A stretch of 47,506 bases of DNA from an uncultured Ruminococcus sp. (GTDB lineage: Bacteria > Bacillota > Clostridia > Oscillospirales > Ruminococcaceae): assembly GCA_945877315.1 (NCBI GenBank), contig CAMCRP010000022.1, forward strand, positions 1 through 47,506. The letters run 5' to 3'. The position numbers were made by a program, and so were the translations under genes. The notes under the pieces are model-generated. The model worked only from the letters and a program-made list of their open reading frames with translations. It was not told the origin of the DNA and ran no database searches. Of the stretch, positions 43,514 through 47,506 are shown one piece after another (within the stretch, counting starts at the first letter, position 1; each line of letters opens with the position of its first letter).

Positions 43514-46054
43514 ATGAAGATTTTTAGACGAATTGCTGCCTTGTTTACGGCGGCGTTAATGTGTTTTTTGATATGTTTACCCGTATGCGCAGACGACAGC
43601 TACCTCGGCGCAGGGGCAAATGTTTCGGGATATAGCATATCACCGTACTATCGCATAGAAAAGGACAATGTTTTCAACATAACCCTAACAAGCTACATAC
43701 CTCTCGAAAATTTTGACCAATACATCACAGAAGCCGACCTGATTGACAAATTTGATTTTGCCAGAGCGGACAAAACCGAAAGCTTTATTGTAGATTATCC
43801 CGATGCCTATAACCCGGTTGTTCGTGTAAACGGAACATTTCTGGAAGTAGTAACGTCCTTCAATAATGTTGTTTACACAGGCAAGGGCAAAACCTTCAGC
43901 TTTAAGCTTTTCTTCAACAGCGCAGGCTCGGGTTCAACAATTACTTTGACAACGGATATTGTTGAATGTATCGAATACGTTGACCCGGAACAAAAAGACC
44001 CCAACGTCCCCACCTACACCCTTGCTTCGGGACAAACCTTTACCGCTGCGGCGGGCAGCGAAACGGTCATTAAGCCAACGCTTCGCAACCTGACCTCGGG
44101 CTTTGCAACGGCTGCTTCGGCGGCGCTTTCCTCCTCCGACTCAAATGTTACCGTGCTGACCACAGAGGCGCAGAGCATAAATTCATCGGCATACATAACC
44201 GCTTTCAGCCCTGCATTCACCATCTTCGTTCCGCAGACAACGCCTGCGGGCATCTATCAGCTGTCATTGTCGGTAACGTCCTACGACATTAACGGCACGG
44301 CGCATACTCAGGAGCCGATCACCATTCCCATAAACGTTACCAACGACCTGAACGCTTCGGGGCTTAAAATCGACAATTACAAGGTCAGCAAAAACCCTGT
44401 CTGCCCCGAGGATAAGTTTGACCTGACCATCTATCTTACCAACGAAACAGGCGTTGACCTTAACTCTGTAAAGCTTTCTCTGGACGGTCTGGACACCACA
44501 AAATTCGTTATGGATTCGGGATTGTCCGTCAAGACCATCGACATTCGGGAGGACGACAGCGCAGAGATAGTGTTCCCGCTTATCGGTATGGACGGCATCT
44601 CCGCTATCCGCGAAAATATCCCCATTAAGGCTGAATACAGCGTAAATCCCAACGACGCATCAGCTGTTCAGACTATCACATATACCGCTTCTGTTGCCTG
44701 CGACCCCACAGGCGGCAATTCGGGAAACGGTATCAGCAAATACGGTCTGTCGGTCACAAACTATACCGTCAGCAGAAACAACATCTCCGAGGGCGGCAAG
44801 TTCACTCTGACAGCCACCGTTACCAACAGCTCGGGCAAGGACATCAAGGGCGCACGACTTTCTTTGGACGGTCTGGACGGCAGCAAATTTGCCGTTGACG
44901 GCGGTCTGTCCTATGCGGATTTTGACATTAAGAAGGGCGAAAGCAAAAGCTTTGCCTTTAATCTGGTAGGCTGCAAGGGCATTTCCTCTATACGTGAGGT
45001 CATTCCCATGGTCACGGAATATCAGACCAAGTCCAATGACCCGCAGTCAGTGGTGTCATCGTCAGTAAATGCAACTATTTCCTGTTATCCCAAGCAGGAA
45101 GTGACGGGAGAAGAGGCTGAGGCATTTGCGCCGAATATTATCATCGACAGCTATGATTTCGGCGGTGAATATGTTATCGGCGGAAAGTCCTTCCCGTTGA
45201 AAATAACACTGAAAAACGCTTCATCTTCCACGGCGATACAGAACCTTAAAGTGATAATCCAGGGCGGTGCGGGCAACGGTGAAAACGGCATTGCCTTCTC
45301 CCCTGCCAATTCGTCCAACTCCTTCTTTATCGAAAATCTTGCCGCAAAAACAACTGCGGACATTTCCATTGACCTTCTCTGCAAGGCGGACGCAAAGCCC
45401 GATTCCTATCCCGTTGAAATAGTCTGCACCTACGAATATACTGCAGGCGGCAAAAGGGCAAAGGCTGAGCCTGTTACCGAAAAAATCTCTATCCCACTGC
45501 AGCAGGAGGACAGATTTACGGCAAATCCCCCCGAAGTGCCCACCGAAGCATATGCGTATCAGGAAACGCCTATCAGCGTGACCTTTGTGAACAAGGGAAA
45601 GAGTGCTGTTTACAATGTTACAGTTGACGTTGAGGGCGAAGGCTTTGACAAAACAAGCACCGCCTATTACATCGGAAATGTGGACAGCGGCAAGGAGGAA
45701 TATTACGACACCAGAATTATCCCGAACATTGACTCGGGCGAAGTAAAGGGAAACATTATCGTAACCTATGAGGACGCAAACGGCAATCCCAAGGAGCTTA
45801 AACAGGAGTTTATCATTCCCGTTATGTCAATGGGCGGTATGGATATGGGTATGAACGGCGGTATGGACGGCGGTATGTACGACCCGGGTATGGACGCAGG
45901 AATGGATATGGAGCCGCAGTCCTCGGGCATGCCCGTTTGGATATGGTTCGTTATCGGCGGCGGTGTTATTGCCGCAGTTGTGGTGATAATTATCGTTGTG
46001 AAGAAAAAGCGCAAAAAGAAGCTAGAGGAAGAGGACGACGATGAAGATATCTGA
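43514..46054 (+). CDS. large exported multi-domain protein with Met-rich juxtamembrane stretch
   Basis: An 846-aa protein. A signal peptide (1-26, cleavage near VCA-DD) leads to a series of beta-sandwich domains of the COG1361/CARDB-like S-layer type. Two clearly related repeats (about 280-400 and 410-525) share LSLDGLD-x-KF and GISxIRExIP. A third domain (540-640) and a fourth (670-765) follow. Residues 771-806 hold 11 Met among Gly and Asp. Then come one TM segment (about 807-832), KKKRKKK and an acidic tail inside the cell. So it is a type I membrane protein. It lies between the ATPase and permease of one ABC system. Start: ATG 43514, 9 bases after AAGGA; ATG 43505 overlaps the previous stop. 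Confidence 0.8.
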   Translation: MKIFRRIAALFTAALMCFLICLPVCADDSYLGAGANVSGYSISPYYRIEKDNVFNITLTSYIPLENFDQYITEADLIDKFDFARADKTESFIVDYPDAYNPVVRVNGTFLEVVTSFNNVVYTGKGKTFSFKLFFNSAGSGSTITLTTDIVECIEYVDPEQKDPNVPTYTLASGQTFTAAAGSETVIKPTLRNLTSGFATAASAALSSSDSNVTVLTTEAQSINSSAYITAFSPAFTIFVPQTTPAGIYQLSLSVTSYDINGTAHTQEPITIPINVTNDLNASGLKIDNYKVSKNPVCPEDKFDLTIYLTNETGVDLNSVKLSLDGLDTTKFVMDSGLSVKTIDIREDDSAEIVFPLIGMDGISAIRENIPIKAEYSVNPNDASAVQTITYTASVACDPTGGNSGNGISKYGLSVTNYTVSRNNISEGGKFTLTATVTNSSGKDIKGARLSLDGLDGSKFAVDGGLSYADFDIKKGESKSFAFNLVGCKGISSIREVIPMVTEYQTKSNDPQSVVSSSVNATISCYPKQEVTGEEAEAFAPNIIIDSYDFGGEYVIGGKSFPLKITLKNASSSTAIQNLKVIIQGGAGNGENGIAFSPANSSNSFFIENLAAKTTADISIDLLCKADAKPDSYPVEIVCTYEYTAGGKRAKAEPVTEKISIPLQQEDRFTANPPEVPTEAYAYQETPISVTFVNKGKSAVYNVTVDVEGEGFDKTSTAYYIGNVDSGKEEYYDTRIIPNIDSGEVKGNIIVTYEDANGNPKELKQEFIIPVMSMGGMDMGMNGGMDGGMYDPGMDAGMDMEPQSSGMPVWIWFVIGGGVIAAVVVIIIVVKKKRKKKLEEEDDDEDI

Positions 46055-47411
46055 TATGATCTCAATGTGCTTCAAAAATCTTTGGCGGCGTAAGGGACGG
46101 ACTTTTCTGACGGTCATCGGCGTTATTATCGGTTGCTGTGCAATTATCGTTATGATATCCCTCGGTCTGGGAATGAATGCGGCTATGGACGCCATGCTTG
46201 CAAACTGGGGCGACCTGAACGCTGTCACCATTTACAGCGGACGTAATATGTACGGCGACAGCGGCAGCTCCGACCAGCCTGTTCTCAACGATGATGCGCT
46301 TATGTCCCTAAAAGCTATTGAGCATGTTGAAACAGTATTCCCGAAAATACAGGTTTCGGGAGAATACATTACCCTGTCCGCAGGCAAAAACGATCGTTAC
46401 AAGGCAAGCTGGATGGAGGTATACGGCGTCGATTTCAACACACTTAAAAAGATGAATTACGAGATCGACCAAGGAGCGTTCCCCGAGGGAACGGACACTT
46501 CAAACACTGTTATTTTCGGTGCGGAAGCGGCATATCAATTCCGTGACACAAAAAAGCGGGACGGCGGCTACATCTGGAAGGAAATGCTCCCCGACGGCAC
46601 CTACCGTCAGCCGTGGATAGACCCCATGACAGACACCATAAAGCTGAGTGTCAACAACAGCAAAAAGCAGAATGACGACGGCAGCTATCAAAGCGGCGGC
46701 AGGGGCTATGAACATAAGCTCACCTGTTCCGCAGTTCTTATGCAGGACCCCAACTGGGAAACGGTCTACTCGGTAATGATAGATATAGGTCTGGCAAAGC
46801 AGCTTATAAACGACTACAACCGTCTTAACGGCGTGAAAAACTCCAAGGAGATCGAGTATTCTCAGATAAAGCTTTGGGTGGACGACATTGACAATGTTGA
46901 CGCCGTTCAGGAAGCGGTTGAGGCAATGGGCTTTAGTGCTTCAAGTATGGCTCAGATGCGTAAGGAAATGCAGGGACAGCTTCTGATAATCCAGCTGGTT
47001 CTCGGCGGACTTGCGGCAATAAGTCTTCTTGTCGCTGCTATCGGTATCGCAAACACCATGATAATGTCCATCTACGAGCGGACAAGGGAAATAGGCATTA
47101 TGAAGGTTCTGGGCTGCTTTATCTCCAATATACGCATAATGTTCCTCATGGAAGCGGGCATGATAGGGCTTCTGGGCGGCGGTATCGGCGTGCTGATAAG
47201 CTACATTATCTCCTTCTTTATGAACAAATTTGGCAGCGGACTTATGGCAGATATGATGGGCACAGACGGTTCAACACCTATCTCCATTATCCCCCTTTGG
47301 TTGGTGCTGCTGGCACTTATTTTCTCATCGTTTATCGGACTTATTTCGGGATTTTATCCTGCAAACAGGGCGGTAAAGATAAGTGCACTTGAAGCTATTA
47401 AGAACGAATAA
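46041..47411 (+). CDS. MacB/FtsX-type ABC permease
   Basis: A 456-aa permease. TM1 lies near 22-45 after the amphipathic CFKNLWRRKGRTFLT start, a large extracytoplasmic MacB-PCD domain spans about 46-310, and three more TM segments lie at about 322-345, 375-398 and 415-440. The late motif SIYERTREIGIMKVLGC and the C-terminal FYPANRAVKISALEAIKNE are typical of MacB. It overlaps the preceding gene by 14 bases. It would transmit ATPase movement to a substrate or to the exported partner protein outside the membrane rather than form a channel. Confidence 0.92.
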   Translation: MKISDMISMCFKNLWRRKGRTFLTVIGVIIGCCAIIVMISLGLGMNAAMDAMLANWGDLNAVTIYSGRNMYGDSGSSDQPVLNDDALMSLKAIEHVETVFPKIQVSGEYITLSAGKNDRYKASWMEVYGVDFNTLKKMNYEIDQGAFPEGTDTSNTVIFGAEAAYQFRDTKKRDGGYIWKEMLPDGTYRQPWIDPMTDTIKLSVNNSKKQNDDGSYQSGGRGYEHKLTCSAVLMQDPNWETVYSVMIDIGLAKQLINDYNRLNGVKNSKEIEYSQIKLWVDDIDNVDAVQEAVEAMGFSASSMAQMRKEMQGQLLIIQLVLGGLAAISLLVAAIGIANTMIMSIYERTREIGIMKVLGCFISNIRIMFLMEAGMIGLLGGGIGVLISYIISFFMNKFGSGLMADMMGTDGSTPISIIPLWLVLLALIFSSFIGLISGFYPANRAVKISALEAIKNE

Positions 47412-47456
47412 AAAAAGCGTCATAACCGAAGCATAAAATCGGTTATGACGCTTTTT
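47412..47456. terminator. bidirectional terminator after the ABC operon
   Basis: A perfect 18-bp stem (47412-47429 with 47439-47456) around a 9-base loop, A-rich on one side and T-rich on the other. Confidence 0.92.
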
Positions 47457-47466
47457 CATTGCAATT

Positions 47467-47506
47467 TTAACCAAGCCTGAGCATTTCGTTAATGCAGACA
47501 GATGCC
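47467..47506 (-). CDS. 3' end of a minus-strand gene cut by the window edge
   Basis: The minus strand reads ASVCINEMLRLG then TAA, directly behind the bidirectional terminator, which suits the tail of a convergent gene. Twelve residues are too few to name it. Confidence 0.4.
   Translation of the reverse strand, partial: ASVCINEMLRLG

Noticed and set aside
47467-47506. Possible dockerin tail at the right edge
   Set aside because: Only 12 residues are visible and the calcium-loop pattern of a dockerin is not seen.

Overview
The window looks like a chromosomal segment of a low-to-mid GC Gram-positive anaerobe of the Clostridia, most like the Oscillospiraceae/Ruminococcus group (inference from gene content; no 16S gene is present). 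Supporting signs are near-consensus sigma-A promoters (TTGACA-17-TATAAT occurs twice), strong AGGAGG ribosome sites, spmA/spmB, an AbrB-type regulator with a zinc ribbon, secreted PcsB/LytM and VanY wall enzymes, a single-domain glutamate 5-kinase and no outer-membrane genes.

Layout. 1-1440: a decayed tyrosine recombinase with a premature amber stop and two lost catalytic residues. 1600-8500 (minus): an LDH/MDH-family dehydrogenase, a cytidylate-kinase-like protein and a complete branched-chain amino acid ABC operon (livJ-H-M-G-F) with two hairpins between the binding protein and permease genes. 8500-16500: Ogt, a P-loop kinase that appears to start at ACG, an Fe-S aldo/keto reductase, a hotdog thioesterase, an RHH-like protein coupled to ClpB, a CPBP membrane protease and a membrane protein. 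16500-22900: fhs and apgM (minus), then a glycosyltransferase with a damaged DxD motif, a VanY-like carboxypeptidase and a PcsB/LytM hydrolase with a charged single-helix segment. 22900-29700: HD-GYP protein, AbrB regulator, spmAB, tRNA-Lys, and an overlapping minus-strand set of diguanylate cyclase, hemW and a CPCC zinc protein. 29800-34000: a compact plus-strand set of GT2-GtrA glycosyltransferase, phosphodiester glycosidase, a single-pass membrane protein and a eukaryotic-type hisA. 34000-34800: a Uma2 gene whose 5' end appears split by a roughly 100-bp palindromic element. 34800-39200: operon of a small membrane protein, a D-2-hydroxyacid dehydrogenase, proB, proA and a membrane-anchored protein. 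39300-47456: an envelope block of two tandem FecR-like membrane proteins (the second with five InlB-B-like repeats) and an ABC system of ATPase, large exported multi-domain protein with a Met-rich juxtamembrane stretch, and MacB/FtsX-type permease.

How they work together. Recognisable themes are amino acid import and proline synthesis, glycolysis and one-carbon metabolism (apgM-fhs), c-di-GMP turnover (one cyclase, one HD-GYP protein) and cell-envelope building. The best candidate for an undescribed system is the 39.4-47.4 kb envelope block, in which an ATPase and a MacB-like permease bracket a large surface protein in the place where a membrane-fusion adaptor would sit in Gram-negative MacAB.
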